A DNA stretch of 55,230 nt from Verrucomicrobiaceae bacterium (GCA_015061955.1 SUVO01000017.1:1-55230); one strand, 5' to 3'. Positions 27,219 to 36,618 are shown, counted from the first letter of the stretch. Notes: a model not told the origin generated them from the letters alone. Numbers and translations: made by a program.

Positions 27219-28670
27219 TTAGAATTTTGCCAACTGTTCTGCAGTAGTTAAAGCATTACAACAAGTTAGGTAATGTTCCTTATTATTTGGTGGATTTGCC
27301 TGCAAATCAGCACGAATTTTAGCCAACTCTGCCAAGCACTTCTGACTATCTTCAGGTTTTCTATAAACACCTACATAGGTATCTAATATATTACCCACAT
27401 TTGCGAGAATATCATGACGCACATCGCTACCAACTGGAATTGTTGCAAGAAACTCTTGGCAATCGGCAGAAATATCGCAACTTTCACCATTGTATTCAGA
27501 AGCCGATTCGCCTGAAGCACGCCCAAAAACAAAGATTTCTAAACCGGCATTTCCACCAATTCTATCTTTGCCATGAACCCCACCTGATGCCTCGCCAGCA
27601 GCGAACAAACCAGCTACCGAAGTTTCAGCTTTAGCATTTATAACAACACCTCCAAGTGTCGTATGCGCAGCTGGCTTTACTTCGATTCGCAAGTCTTTGT
27701 AATCTGCAACTATCGGACGCAACTTCTTATAATATTCAGGATACTTAGTTTCGAAAAGTTTTTCGTCAACTCCGGATATATCGAACCAAACGCCACCATG
27801 ACCACAATCGCCACCGTTAGCAACTGCCGAAGCAATCATTTCAGCTAACTGACGTTTTGCAGGTGTTGGCATATCGGGCTTCAAGAGCGAATTCCCCTTA
27901 GCATCAATCAATTTTGCACCTTCAAAGAGCATAGTTGTTATGATGGGAAAACCATAAAACTGCTCTGGGAAAACAGCCACACAAGGCTCGAACTGAACAC
28001 GATTCATACCTGTTAATTCAACGCCAGCATCAATAGCCATTGCGTATCCCGAACCTTGCAACATTTTTGTCCACGAAGAGAACGAATACAAACCAGCTCC
28101 ACCACCAGTAGCCAACACTACACTCGGAGCATTATACGCAACAGCTTCGCCATCTTTAAAACCTAAAGCGCCAGCAATTTTGCCATTCTTTTTGAAAAGC
28201 TTTACTATGCGTGCCTTATGAAACTCTACAAGATTATCGCTTTCTAAAGTTGCTTTATACTTCGCCATTGCAGTTTCACCTGTGAGCGTTTTATAATGCA
28301 CAACTCTATGATATGTAGAACCCAAAGAACGAAGCATATCGTACGAGCCATCTGGCTTATGGTCGAAAACAATACCGATTTTTTCGAGAGTTGCAACGAC
28401 ACTCGAAGCATCTCTACAAAGACGACTTACTATTTCAGGATTATTTTCACCTGCACCTGCACGCAACGTGTCTTCAATAAAACATTCTGGCGAATCTTCT
28501 GCACCCATAGGAGCACAAAAGCCCATAACTTCAGACGATGCACCGCCACCGAGGTCGGCAATAACAACCTTCTTCGATGGCGATTTTTCACGAATTGTGA
28601 TAGCCGACTGCAATCCCGAAAGACCACCACCGACAATTAAAACATCGCAATTACAAGTTTTTATTCCCAT
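27219..28670 (-). CDS. FAD-dependent oxidoreductase, SdhA/FrdA-like
   Basis: A 483-aa flavoprotein of the succinate dehydrogenase/fumarate reductase/L-aspartate oxidase class. The FAD site is DVLIVGGGLSGLQSA (about 9-23). The substrate and FAD C-terminal signatures are 'HTTLGGVVIN' (about 342-351) and GLFAAGEASGGVHGKDRIGG (about 360-379). No transmembrane or Fe-S partner is encoded next to it, so it is probably soluble. It overlaps the dehydratase gene by 10 nt and is the last gene of the SDR-dehydratase operon. It probably oxidises a product of that pathway; the substrate is not visible. Confidence 0.8.
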   Translation of the reverse strand: MGIKTCNCDVLIVGGGLSGLQSAITIREKSPSKKVVIADLGGGASSEVMGFCAPMGAEDSPECFIEDTLRAGAGENNPEIVSRLCRDASSVVATLEKIGIVFDHKPDGSYDMLRSLGSTYHRVVHYKTLTGETAMAKYKATLESDNLVEFHKARIVKLFKKNGKIAGALGFKDGEAVAYNAPSVVLATGGGAGLYSFSSWTKMLQGSGYAMAIDAGVELTGMNRVQFEPCVAVFPEQFYGFPIITTMLFEGAKLIDAKGNSLLKPDMPTPAKRQLAEMIASAVANGGDCGHGGVWFDISGVDEKLFETKYPEYYKKLRPIVADYKDLRIEVKPAAHTTLGGVVINAKAETSVAGLFAAGEASGGVHGKDRIGGNAGLEIFVFGRASGESASEYNGESCDISADCQEFLATIPVGSDVRHDILANVGNILDTYVGVYRKPEDSQKCLAELAKIRADLQANPPNNKEHYLTCCNALTTAEQLAKF

Positions 28671-30331
28671 ACTGCACCCTTAGCAAGCGAACCTACACAC
28701 TTCGAGAACAAACGCAAGAATGGTGGATACTTTTCTTTTGGGAATACCCAATTCCACTGCTTCTTACGTTCTGCAAGTTCTTCTGGGCTTACGCACAAAT
28801 CAAGCTTACGAGCATCAATATCGATATCAATCATATCGCCATCTTTAACGAGAGCCAAAGGTCCACACAAGCCAGCTTCTGGAGAAATATAACCAATACT
28901 CAAACCACTCGATGCACCAGAGAAACGACCATCTGTTACAATAGCAACGCTTTTATCTAAACCACGACCTTTAAGTTCTTTTTGGAATGTATACGCCGTT
29001 GTACCAAAACGTGCTTTTGGTCCCAAATAACGAATAACTGCAGCATCTCCAGGTGAAATTTGATCAGCACGCAATGCAACCATAGCATCTTCGAGAGAAT
29101 CGAAAACTTTTGCAGTTCCCTTAAACTTACGCATACTTGCATCAACTGCACCAGCCTTGATTATACCACCTTCTGGAGCCAAACTTCCATAAAGAACAAA
29201 CAAACCACCACTTTTTGCGTATGGTTTTTCGAGAGTTCCAATAACTTCTCTGTCGTAAACTTGAGCATCGGCATAATTTTCAGCAATAGTCTTACCTGTT
29301 ACTGTTAAGCAATCGCCATGCAACTTAGGCATAAGCTCACGGAATACTGCAGCCGAACCACCTGCTCTATCGATATCTTGCAAGTGCCATGGACCACTTG
29401 GCGACGCACCAACCAACTGAGGAATTTCGTTAGATGCCTTGTCGAACAAACGCCACCATTCAGCTTCTAAACCTGCTTCGGTTGCAACTGCTGGAACGTG
29501 CATCAACAAATTGATTGAACCTGCCATTGCCATCGATGCAGCAATAGCATTTTCAACAGCTTCTTTTGTGATGATATCACGAGCGCGAATATTTTTACGC
29601 AAAAGCTCCATTACTTGTTTACCAGCCTTATATGCACACTGAAGCAAATCGGAACTTGTTGCCGACATCAATGAATTTCCAGGCAATGCCAAACCAAGAG
29701 CTTCGGCAACCAAACACATACTGTTTGCAGTTGTCATAATACCACATGCGCCACACGAAGCATACATACCCGATACTTCTTTATGAGCTTGAGCTGGATC
29801 GTACTTACCTTGCATTGTTTTACCAACGTGGTCCGACAACTCACCATAATTAGCACTCTTACCTTCTAAGAATGGCATTGGCATATAACCCCCTGTTACC
29901 ATAATTGTAGGTATATTTATACGAGCTGCAGCCATCAAATGCCCAGGAACAATAGAGTCGCAAGTTGAAAGCATTACCATGGCGTCGAACATATTACTTT
30001 CAACAATAAGCTCAACTTCATCTGCAATAGAGTTGCGACTTGGAAGCTCAATGTATTTTTCATTCTTGAGAACCATACCGTCGCAAACGCCAGTTGTCAT
30101 CATTTCAAAAGGCAAGCCACCAGCTTCACGAATACCTTGCTTTACACGTTCACTAAGATTACGCAAATGAACGTGCCCTGGATTGTATTCATTCCAAGAA
30201 TTTACAACTGCAACTATTGGACGATTAAATTCTTCTTCGGTGTACCCCATGCCACGAACAAGACCACGACGACATTCGCGTGCAAGACCATACTCCCAAT
30301 TACTGCGACACGATTTTAGCAAATCTGACAT
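28661..30331 (-). CDS. IlvD/Edd-family dehydratase
   Basis: A 556-aa Fe-S dehydratase of the dihydroxy-acid/sugar-acid dehydratase family. Cluster cysteines are visible in TTGVCDGM (about 84), LSTCDSIVPG (about 125) and YASCGACGIMTTANSM (about 193-196). The segment NSWNEYNPGHVHL has Gly where [2Fe-2S] sugar-acid dehydratases have Cys. This points to the [4Fe-4S] type also seen in many IlvD proteins. In an operon with an SDR and a flavoprotein, and with no other ilv gene, a sugar-acid or polyol-acid substrate is more likely than branched-chain amino-acid synthesis. I therefore give no symbol. Confidence 0.85.
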   Translation of the reverse strand: MSDLLKSCRSNWEYGLARECRRGLVRGMGYTEEEFNRPIVAVVNSWNEYNPGHVHLRNLSERVKQGIREAGGLPFEMMTTGVCDGMVLKNEKYIELPSRNSIADEVELIVESNMFDAMVMLSTCDSIVPGHLMAAARINIPTIMVTGGYMPMPFLEGKSANYGELSDHVGKTMQGKYDPAQAHKEVSGMYASCGACGIMTTANSMCLVAEALGLALPGNSLMSATSSDLLQCAYKAGKQVMELLRKNIRARDIITKEAVENAIAASMAMAGSINLLMHVPAVATEAGLEAEWWRLFDKASNEIPQLVGASPSGPWHLQDIDRAGGSAAVFRELMPKLHGDCLTVTGKTIAENYADAQVYDREVIGTLEKPYAKSGGLFVLYGSLAPEGGIIKAGAVDASMRKFKGTAKVFDSLEDAMVALRADQISPGDAAVIRYLGPKARFGTTAYTFQKELKGRGLDKSVAIVTDGRFSGASSGLSIGYISPEAGLCGPLALVKDGDMIDIDIDARKLDLCVSPEELAERKKQWNWVFPKEKYPPFLRLFSKCVGSLAKGAVWE

Positions 30332-30362
30332 ATTATTATCTTTCGTAAAATTTATAATTTAA

Positions 30363-31154
30363 TTAGTCAACTCTGCCATACATGATGTCGAGCATACCAT
30401 CAATGCTCTGACCTCCGTCAACAACGAATGTCTGACCAGTAATAAAGCGTGTTTTTTCTGCATCACCCAAGAACAAAATCATAGGTGTAATATCGTCAAC
30501 AGTACCCAAACGACCTACTGGAATCTTACGCATAAATGCGTCCATTTCTTCCTTAGTATAACGATACGAAAGCTTTGTCATGATAAAACCAGGAGCAACG
30601 CAGTTTACATTGATTTTGTCTTTTGCAACTTCGCAAGCAAGCGACTTTGTAAACATATTCAAACCACCCTTTGCTGCACAATATGGAATGGTCTTACGCT
30701 TTACATATGTAACAATACTGTGTACCGAACTAATGTTGATGATGCGCCCCTCAGTACCATTCTTTTTCATATCAGCAACAGCTACACGCGAGCAGTATGC
30801 AGCATGACTGAGATTTAAACGAATTTGTGAATCCCAATACGACATTGGCATTTCATCAAAACCACCTTCTGGCATTTTTAAAGCACCACCAGCATTGTTG
30901 ATGAGAACGTCTACTTTGCCAAAATCGGCAATAAATTTGTTCATCATTTCTTCGCATTGTGAACATTCGCTTACGTCTGCCTTGTAAATTTCGGCCTTCA
31001 TGCCGAGTTCTCTAACCTTAGAAGCAGTCTCTTCTGCTCCTGCTTCATCTTTGTAAAAGTTTACGCCAACGTTAAAACCGTTCTTTGCGTAAGCGATTGC
31101 TGTTGCCGCACCGATACCATGCGATGAACCTGTTATAATTACATTTTTTGCCAT
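30363..31154 (-). CDS. Short-chain dehydrogenase/reductase
   Basis: An NAD(P)-dependent oxidoreductase of 263 aa. The cofactor motif is TGSSHGIGAA (about 8-17), NNAGG is at about 86-90, and the catalytic Ser and Tyr-x3-Lys are ISSVHS and YCAAK (about 145-163). The C-terminal 'GRLGTVDDITPMILFL' and 'ITGQTFVVDGG' are typical of classical SDRs. It is the first gene of a three-gene operon with the dehydratase (31-nt gap) and the flavoprotein. It is probably a sugar or sugar-acid dehydrogenase. Confidence 0.9.
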   Translation of the reverse strand: MAKNVIITGSSHGIGAATAIAYAKNGFNVGVNFYKDEAGAEETASKVRELGMKAEIYKADVSECSQCEEMMNKFIADFGKVDVLINNAGGALKMPEGGFDEMPMSYWDSQIRLNLSHAAYCSRVAVADMKKNGTEGRIINISSVHSIVTYVKRKTIPYCAAKGGLNMFTKSLACEVAKDKINVNCVAPGFIMTKLSYRYTKEEMDAFMRKIPVGRLGTVDDITPMILFLGDAEKTRFITGQTFVVDGGQSIDGMLDIMYGRVD

Positions 31155-31373
31155 GATTTTATTATATATTTTGAATTAAAATTTAAATCGTGCGTGATTT
31201 ATTTTCATACACTATCACTACACATACCTTTAAGTACAAAAAAAGATAAAAACAACTATTTGTCATTTGTAAAGTAAAAAATACTTTCGCATAGCCAATA
31301 TTGAGATAACAAGCATCACAAAGACAAGATAAATACAAAAACAATGTACCTTTGCCTAACTAAATCAGATTAG
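31155..31373. other. Noncoding interval upstream of the SDR operon
   Basis: A 219-bp AT-rich interval that must hold the SDR operon promoter on the minus strand. No convincing -35/-10 pair was found, and no gene or strong hairpin. Confidence 0.4.
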
Positions 31374-31504
31374 CAAAAGTGCGTCATAAGCTGTGAGGTG
31401 CCTCTGTTGCGACTCTATATACAAAAAAGGCAATTCCGAAGAATTGCCTTTCATCATTATTATATAAAAAATTCGCAACAGAGGCACCGTCCTCGCACGT
31501 TTTT
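31374..31504 (-). repeat. Structured 3'-end repeat, copy 3 (covarying)
   Basis: It is related to copies 1 and 2: the outer blocks (GTGCGTCATAAGCTGTGAGG and CACCGTCCTCGCACG) are identical, while the stems differ with compensation. The long dyad here is a perfect 16 bp (31397-31412 with 31473-31488). The inner terminator (31426-31451) has a different stem, closed on the minus strand by a C(TTCG)G loop and followed by TTTTTT. It abuts the stop codon of the ROK gene. No left inverted arm was found. Confidence 0.85.
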
Positions 31505-32645
31505 AAAAGAATTTTTCGTAGGCAATGCGAGCAGCCCCCATAGCTCCTTGAAAACTGCCTAAGTTGCTTAAGCCAATCTCAAATTTACATAAACGTTCTG
31601 GAGGTAAAATTTTCTCAAGAGCTTTTAAAGTTTGGTTGAATAAATAACCGTCTTTTCTGCATTGACCACCGTAGAAAATGAGAGCATCTGGATAGTAAAG
31701 TTGAATCATACTTGCAATGCCAACAGCATTGTAAGATGCAGCAGTATCTAAAATTTCGATAGCTTCAGGGCAACCATTTTCTGCAGCGTGGTCGAGAGCA
31801 GCAGCACTGTGTAAACCAGGTCTGTCGGGTAAAAGTTCTTTTGCAACAGTTGCTAAAGATTCGCCGCCGGAATAAGATTCTAAACAACCAACAAAGTCGC
31901 AAGTGCAAGTGTGCTTGTTGCCTGGAATAAGCATGTGCCCGATATATCCGACAGGACGACGTGGTTGACTAATCAAGAGGTGGTCGTTTGAAATAACGCC
32001 AGACCCAATGCCAACACCTAATCCTACCGATACAAGATTGGCGCGTCCCTTCCAACGTCCGAAATTATATTCTGCAAGAACACCAGCAGTAGATGAAGTA
32101 AGAACAAAAACAGGAACTTCGCTATATTCGGCAAGTTTTTCGCCTAAAGGAATGTTTGCGCCCCATTTAGCGCCCCAATTACCTCCAGAAACAATCACAC
32201 CTGTTTCAGTATCGACATTGCCTGATACCGATACGCCAATACCTTTGAATTTTTCGATTGGTAAATGCGATTCGGCAATAACCATATCGAAAATCTCGTA
32301 AATCCATTTCAAGAAAGATTCTGTGTCGGTATAGCGTTGAGTAATAGTGTCGTTTTTGTAAACAACATTAAAGTTTAAGTCGCAAACTAAAGCACGAGTT
32401 CTGCTTGCACCAATATCGAAACCTAAAAAATATGCCGATTCTGCGTTGATACAGATTGGAATCATAGGTCTGCCTCTGCCCTGAGGCTCTTCTTTGCGTG
32501 CAAAGAGATATCCTTGTGCAAGAAGTGAATCAACAACTTTGCACATGGTACCCCATGCAATATTAGTCTGTTGCTGAATTTCTTTTTTCGAGCAACAGTT
32601 GCTTCCGTTTCTGACGGCGTCGGTAATTAAAACTGTATTGCGCAT
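31503..32645 (-). CDS. ROK-family transcriptional regulator
   Basis: A 380-aa sugar-responsive repressor. It has an N-terminal winged helix (about 8-60, KKEIQQQTNIAWGTMCKVVD), then the ROK sugar-kinase-like domain with FLGFDIGASRTRALV (about 74-88) and the zinc/ROK motif CTCDFVGCLESYSGG (about 251-265). The helix-turn-helix marks it as a regulator rather than a kinase. It directly follows the MBL-fold gene (adjacent bases) and is divergent from the FdrA operon, which is its likely target. Its 3' end is structured repeat copy 3. Confidence 0.87.
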   Translation of the reverse strand: MRNTVLITDAVRNGSNCCSKKEIQQQTNIAWGTMCKVVDSLLAQGYLFARKEEPQGRGRPMIPICINAESAYFLGFDIGASRTRALVCDLNFNVVYKNDTITQRYTDTESFLKWIYEIFDMVIAESHLPIEKFKGIGVSVSGNVDTETGVIVSGGNWGAKWGANIPLGEKLAEYSEVPVFVLTSSTAGVLAEYNFGRWKGRANLVSVGLGVGIGSGVISNDHLLISQPRRPVGYIGHMLIPGNKHTCTCDFVGCLESYSGGESLATVAKELLPDRPGLHSAAALDHAAENGCPEAIEILDTAASYNAVGIASMIQLYYPDALIFYGGQCRKDGYLFNQTLKALEKILPPERLCKFEIGLSNLGSFQGAMGAARIAYEKFF

Positions 32646-33521
32646 TTATTTATCTGTGTTTGCACTCAAGTGTGCACTAACAGTAAATAAAGGCAAGAAT
32701 AAAAATGCAGGAATACGTCCACCAACATGTTTTATAAGCTCGGTTGCTAAATCGGGTAAGTTAGTTATTCCTCGTGCCTGAAATTCTTTTAAGAGAATAT
32801 CGTAGGTATAGGTTAAATTCAGACATGTTTCAAGATACCATTTAGTTTCCTTTTCACCGATAGCAACACTACCACATGGAATGTAGTCGTGCCCAGAAAC
32901 TAAATTTTGAGCATCGAGTGCTAATAATTTTTTAATCGAATTGCGATACACCTGAACGTCTTGATAAAAACCAACACCTTGAATAGACGTACCATTAGCC
33001 TGAAGACTATCGCCCGTTATTAGTGTTTTAGTTTGTTCATCAAACCAACAAACACAATCATCGTCATGACCTGGAGTACAAATTAAACGTAATCTACCTG
33101 CAACTAATTCGCCTTCATTTATGAGGATGTCGGGTTCAATGCCTTTTAAGGTTGCTGATGGTGGTGGACTGTATTCTGGGAATGGAGCTCGAATGAGCTT
33201 GTTATACTTGAGAGGGTCTCTCATTTTGTCTAACGACGACGCCAAACACGCTATTTTTGCTGTTGAAATTTCTTTAAAACGATAGTGTCCACCAACGTGG
33301 TCGCCATGCGAGTGTGAGTTCAAAAGTAAAGAAATGTCGTTTGGTGTAAGACCTTCTTCTTTCAAAGCTGGCACTACAATTTCGTCAACAACTTCAGTTG
33401 TTGCGCCACTATCAATAAGTATATTTTCTTTCCCTTTTATGAGTATAACACCACTCCATACTCCAGCAAAAGGCGTTTTTAAAAGTTTGATATTTGGTAC
33501 AATTTCTTCAAATAATAACAT
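32646..33521 (-). CDS. MBL-fold metallohydrolase
   Basis: A 291-aa metallo-beta-lactamase-fold hydrolase. The metal motif HSHGDHVGG (about 86-94) is followed by CTPGHDDD (about 164-171), a conserved Asp (TGDS) and SGHD (about 223). The family includes lactonases, glyoxalase II-like thioesterases and other hydrolases. I chose the ATG at 33521 because it has a good SD (AAGGAG, about 10 nt away); the longer frame would begin in the promoter region. It is cotranscribed with the ROK regulator and divergent from fdrA. The substrate is unknown. Confidence 0.82.
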   Translation of the reverse strand: MLLFEEIVPNIKLLKTPFAGVWSGVILIKGKENILIDSGATTEVVDEIVVPALKEEGLTPNDISLLLNSHSHGDHVGGHYRFKEISTAKIACLASSLDKMRDPLKYNKLIRAPFPEYSPPPSATLKGIEPDILINEGELVAGRLRLICTPGHDDDCVCWFDEQTKTLITGDSLQANGTSIQGVGFYQDVQVYRNSIKKLLALDAQNLVSGHDYIPCGSVAIGEKETKWYLETCLNLTYTYDILLKEFQARGITNLPDLATELIKHVGGRIPAFLFLPLFTVSAHLSANTDK

Positions 33522-33573
33522 TTTGGAAAATCTCCTTGACAAAGTTTGATATAGATTTAATTTTGTATACATC

Positions 33574-33591
33574 TAAATCAAAATTGATTTA
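33574..33591. promoter_or_regulatory. Inverted repeat in the MBL-fdrA intergenic region
   Basis: TAAATCA and TGATTTA flank AAAT, an 18-bp palindrome between the divergent promoters. It is a candidate operator for the ROK regulator encoded next door. A TTGACA at 33537-33542 lies nearby on the plus strand, but a matching -10 is weak. Confidence 0.4.
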
Positions 33592-33624
33592 AATCAAGAA
33601 AAAACTTTTTAAAAATTAAATACC

Positions 33625-35163
33625 ATGTCAGTAAAAGTAGTAAAAGTACAAGAGAATCGTTATGCCGATTCAGTAACATTGATGGGTATTCTCGATGCAG
33701 TAAAGAAACGCAATGGAGTTTCTTTGGCAGAAGTACAAATGGGAACACCAGCAAACCTCGAAGTTATGCGCGAACTTGGCTTCGATATACCAGCATCGGC
33801 AGGTGCTAACGACCTAATAATAGCAATTGAGGCCGATGATGAAGTAGCATTGAAAGAAGCACAAGAAGATGTAATGAATCGTCTTGATCGCAAACATAGT
33901 GCCGACGATGAATCGTTCAATTCGATAGATGAAGTCGATACAGCCGATGGTTGGAACTTGTGCCAAATTTCACTTCCTGGTGAATATGCCGCAGCAGAAG
34001 CTAAAAAGGCAATCAACAAGGGAATGGACGTATTTATTTTCAGCGATAATGTATCAATTGAAGAAGAACTCGAGTTAAAGCAACTCGGATACGAAAAAGA
34101 TGTACTTGTAATGGGTCCAGACTGTGGTGTTGGTATGCTCGATGGTATTGCGCTTGCTACAATGAGCTTGGTAAATCAAGGTCCAGTAGGTATAGTTGGT
34201 GCATCGGGTAGTGGCGCTCAAGAAGTTGCATGTATAGTAGAAAAAGCTGGTTCGGGTATATCGGCATTGATAGGTACTGGTGGTCGCGACCTCTATCCAC
34301 AAATTGGTGGGTTGTCGATGATTAAGGGTATGATGCGTTTAGCACAAGACCCCGAAACAAAAGTTATTGTTTTGGTCTCGAAACTTGCCGACCGAACTGT
34401 AATGGATAAGGTTCTTACAGAAGCCGACAAAATAGAAAAACCAGTTGTTGCAATATTCCTCGGTGGCGATAAGTCGTTGTTTGAAGCACATAAAGTTTAT
34501 GGAACATTGAGCTTGGAAGAAGCCGCACTCAAGGCATTAGAATTGTGTGGGGTATCGTGTGAAGGTTTCTCGTTCAGCGATGAACAAATCAAAGAAATTG
34601 TAAATCGCGAAATGGCAAAATATGCACCAGAACAAAAGTTTATGCGTGGTATATATTGTGGTGGTACTTTCGCAGAAGAATCGTTAATCTACTTGAAAGA
34701 ACATAACCCAGATTCTAAGTTGTACTTCAACATGAAAACACGTTATGCACTCCAGTTAGATAGCCATTTGAAAAGTCAAGAACACTCGCTTGTAGACTTG
34801 GGTTCAGAAGAATTTACAATCGATGCCCCCCATCCAGTGTTTGATCCAGAATTGCGTTTGAAACGTTTCCGTCAAGAAGCAGCAGATCCAGAAGTTGCAG
34901 TAATATTGTTAGACTTCATCACAGCTCCAGGCGTTCACGAAGATCCAATTTCGCCATTTGCAAAGGCATGTGCCGAAGCAATCAAAGCTCGCAATGGAGC
35001 ATTGACTGTAATAGCATCTATCTGTGGTTCTGCAAATGACCCACAAGACATCGTAAAGTGTGGTAAAGAGCTTGTTGATGCAGGTGTAATATTAACTGGT
35101 AGCAATTTCCAAAGTACACTTCTTGCAAGTGCATTCATGAAAGCTTTAGACGAAAGGAAATAA
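33625..35163 (+). CDS. fdrA: FdrA-like acyl-CoA-synthetase-fold protein
   Basis: A 512-aa protein of the succinyl-CoA-ligase fold. It resembles E. coli FdrA, now known as AllF, one of three subunits of oxamate carbamoyltransferase. Visible are the CoA-ligase-like 'MGPDCGVGMLDGIAL' (about 168-182), GPVGIVGASGSGAQEVACI (about 188-206) and 'GTGGRDLYPQIGGL' (about 217-230). E. coli FdrA has roughly 40 more residues at its C-terminus; the equivalent segment here seems to be the separate 58-aa gene that follows after 3 nt. The operon continues with DUF1116 and DUF2877 genes, as in allFGH. Confidence 0.85.
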   Translation: MSVKVVKVQENRYADSVTLMGILDAVKKRNGVSLAEVQMGTPANLEVMRELGFDIPASAGANDLIIAIEADDEVALKEAQEDVMNRLDRKHSADDESFNSIDEVDTADGWNLCQISLPGEYAAAEAKKAINKGMDVFIFSDNVSIEEELELKQLGYEKDVLVMGPDCGVGMLDGIALATMSLVNQGPVGIVGASGSGAQEVACIVEKAGSGISALIGTGGRDLYPQIGGLSMIKGMMRLAQDPETKVIVLVSKLADRTVMDKVLTEADKIEKPVVAIFLGGDKSLFEAHKVYGTLSLEEAALKALELCGVSCEGFSFSDEQIKEIVNREMAKYAPEQKFMRGIYCGGTFAEESLIYLKEHNPDSKLYFNMKTRYALQLDSHLKSQEHSLVDLGSEEFTIDAPHPVFDPELRLKRFRQEAADPEVAVILLDFITAPGVHEDPISPFAKACAEAIKARNGALTVIASICGSANDPQDIVKCGKELVDAGVILTGSNFQSTLLASAFMKALDERK

Positions 35164-35166
35164 TTT

Positions 35167-35343
35167 ATGGAAAAAAAATGTTGTTGCAAAACTAAGGGTA
35201 AAAAACTTAAAGTTGTAAATATCGGATTGCAAACATTTGCTGAATCGTTGCGAAAGCAAGGTGTGAAAGTTGCACAAGTAAACTGGCGTCCACCACGCAA
35301 GCTCGATGCAGAAATGGCAAATCTCTTAGACGATCTTCTCTAA
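35167..35343 (+). CDS. 58-aa Cys-rich protein, FdrA C-terminal-like
   Basis: A short gene with an ATG three bases after the fdrA stop and TAA at 35341-35343. The product begins MEKKCCCKTKGKKLKVVNIG and continues with 'LQTFAESLRKQGVKVAQVNW', 'RPPRK'. The 'NIGL..FAESL..QGV.V..V.WRPP' pattern looks like the C-terminal tail found in full-length FdrA-type proteins. The three adjacent Cys at the N-terminus are extra and could bind a metal. Tight spacing on both sides supports translation as part of the carbamoyltransferase module. The assignment to the FdrA tail is from memory of the family. Confidence 0.75.
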   Translation: MEKKCCCKTKGKKLKVVNIGLQTFAESLRKQGVKVAQVNWRPPRKLDAEMANLLDDLL

Positions 35344-35361
35344 CAAATTGATTTAAAAATT

Positions 35362-36618
35362 ATGACTATTAAAGAAAAAATAGAACAAGCAAATCAAAAG
35401 GCTGTAAGCGAGCTTATTGATGCAAATCCAGTATGGGTAGATATTCTCCCAGCAGGCGAAGTAATCGATGGGCTTGAACCTAATATGATTTTACACTCAG
35501 GTCCACCAATCGAATTTAAAGATATGGTGCCATTGCACAAACGTGGTATGATTAGTGGTGCCTTGTATGAAGGTTTGGCAAAGACAGAAGCCGAAGCTAT
35601 TGCAAAGCTCGAAAATGGCGAAATCAAAGTAAGCAGTGCTCTTGACCATAATACAGTTGGAGCTGGAACTGGTATCATTACTTCGTCGATAGCAATGATG
35701 GTTGTTGAAAATAAAAAGACAGGCGTACGAGCCGCTACATTCCCAGCCGAAGGTCCATTCCAAGGTGGTTTGTGTGGTTGGGGCTTGTACACCGAAGAAA
35801 TTGCAGCAAACCTTCGCTATATGCGTGATGAACTTTTCCCAGTAATGCGTGAACTTATCCACAAACGTGGAGGTTTGGCAATTAAGCCAATTTTGGCTGA
35901 AGGTATGCAAATGGGCGATGAAAACCACACACGTCAGAGTGCCGCCGACTATATCTTCAATACGCAAATTCTCCCAGACTTGTTCCGTATGGATATTGAC
36001 AAGGCTACCTTGATGAAGGTTATGGACTACATTGTTCAAACACCTCGTTTCTTCCACTGCTACGGACAAGGTGCAAGTATGTCGGCATTGTTGTCGGCAA
36101 AGGGTACTCCATACTCAACAATGACTGTTGCATTTGGTGGTAATGGTGTTGAATTTGGTATCAAGATTGCCGGTATGGGCGATGAATGGTTTACAGCTCC
36201 TGCAATGATGATGAAAGGTCGTTATACATCATCAAAGTTCAGCGAAAAAGACCAACTCCCATGGATTGGCGATAGTTGTGTTGTTGAATGTGCTGGCTTG
36301 GGTGGTATTGCTGCAGCAGCAAGTCCAATAGTTTGCAACCTGCGTGGTATGAAGTTGAAAGATGCAATTGCGTTGTCGCGCGAAATGCAAGAAATTAGTA
36401 TTTCTTCAAATCACAATTATCCAATTCCAAACCTCGATTTCGACTTCCTCCCAAGTGGCATCGATATTCGTAAGGCTATCAAAACTGGTATTTCACCAGA
36501 AATTCATGGTGGCATGTTCAATCATGAAGGTGGTTTGATTGGTGCAGGTAGTGCAAGAATTCCAATGCAGTGCTTCGAAAAAGCACTCAAGGCGTTCGCA
36601 GCAAAGTATCGCGAATAA
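35362..36618 (+). CDS. DUF1116 protein (YlbE/AllG-like)
   Basis: A 418-aa protein matching the length and pattern of E. coli YlbE (AllG), the DUF1116 subunit of oxamate carbamoyltransferase. Recognisable parts are 'NPVWVDILPAGEVIDGL' (about 21-37), 'LHSGPPIEF', 'TGIITSSIAMMVVEN' and 'GGMFNHEGGLIGAGSARIP' (about 385-403). Together with FdrA and DUF2877 it would transfer carbamoyl from a carbamoylated amide (oxalurate in E. coli) to phosphate. No carbamate kinase or allantoin genes occur in the window, so the true substrate here is open. Confidence 0.85.
   Translation: MTIKEKIEQANQKAVSELIDANPVWVDILPAGEVIDGLEPNMILHSGPPIEFKDMVPLHKRGMISGALYEGLAKTEAEAIAKLENGEIKVSSALDHNTVGAGTGIITSSIAMMVVENKKTGVRAATFPAEGPFQGGLCGWGLYTEEIAANLRYMRDELFPVMRELIHKRGGLAIKPILAEGMQMGDENHTRQSAADYIFNTQILPDLFRMDIDKATLMKVMDYIVQTPRFFHCYGQGASMSALLSAKGTPYSTMTVAFGGNGVEFGIKIAGMGDEWFTAPAMMMKGRYTSSKFSEKDQLPWIGDSCVVECAGLGGIAAAASPIVCNLRGMKLKDAIALSREMQEISISSNHNYPIPNLDFDFLPSGIDIRKAIKTGISPEIHGGMFNHEGGLIGAGSARIPMQCFEKALKAFAAKYRE

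Noticed and set aside
28661..31154. Branched-chain amino-acid synthesis operon
   Set aside because: Only an IlvD-family dehydratase is present, together with an SDR and a flavoprotein. No ilvC, ilvB or ilvE accompanies it.
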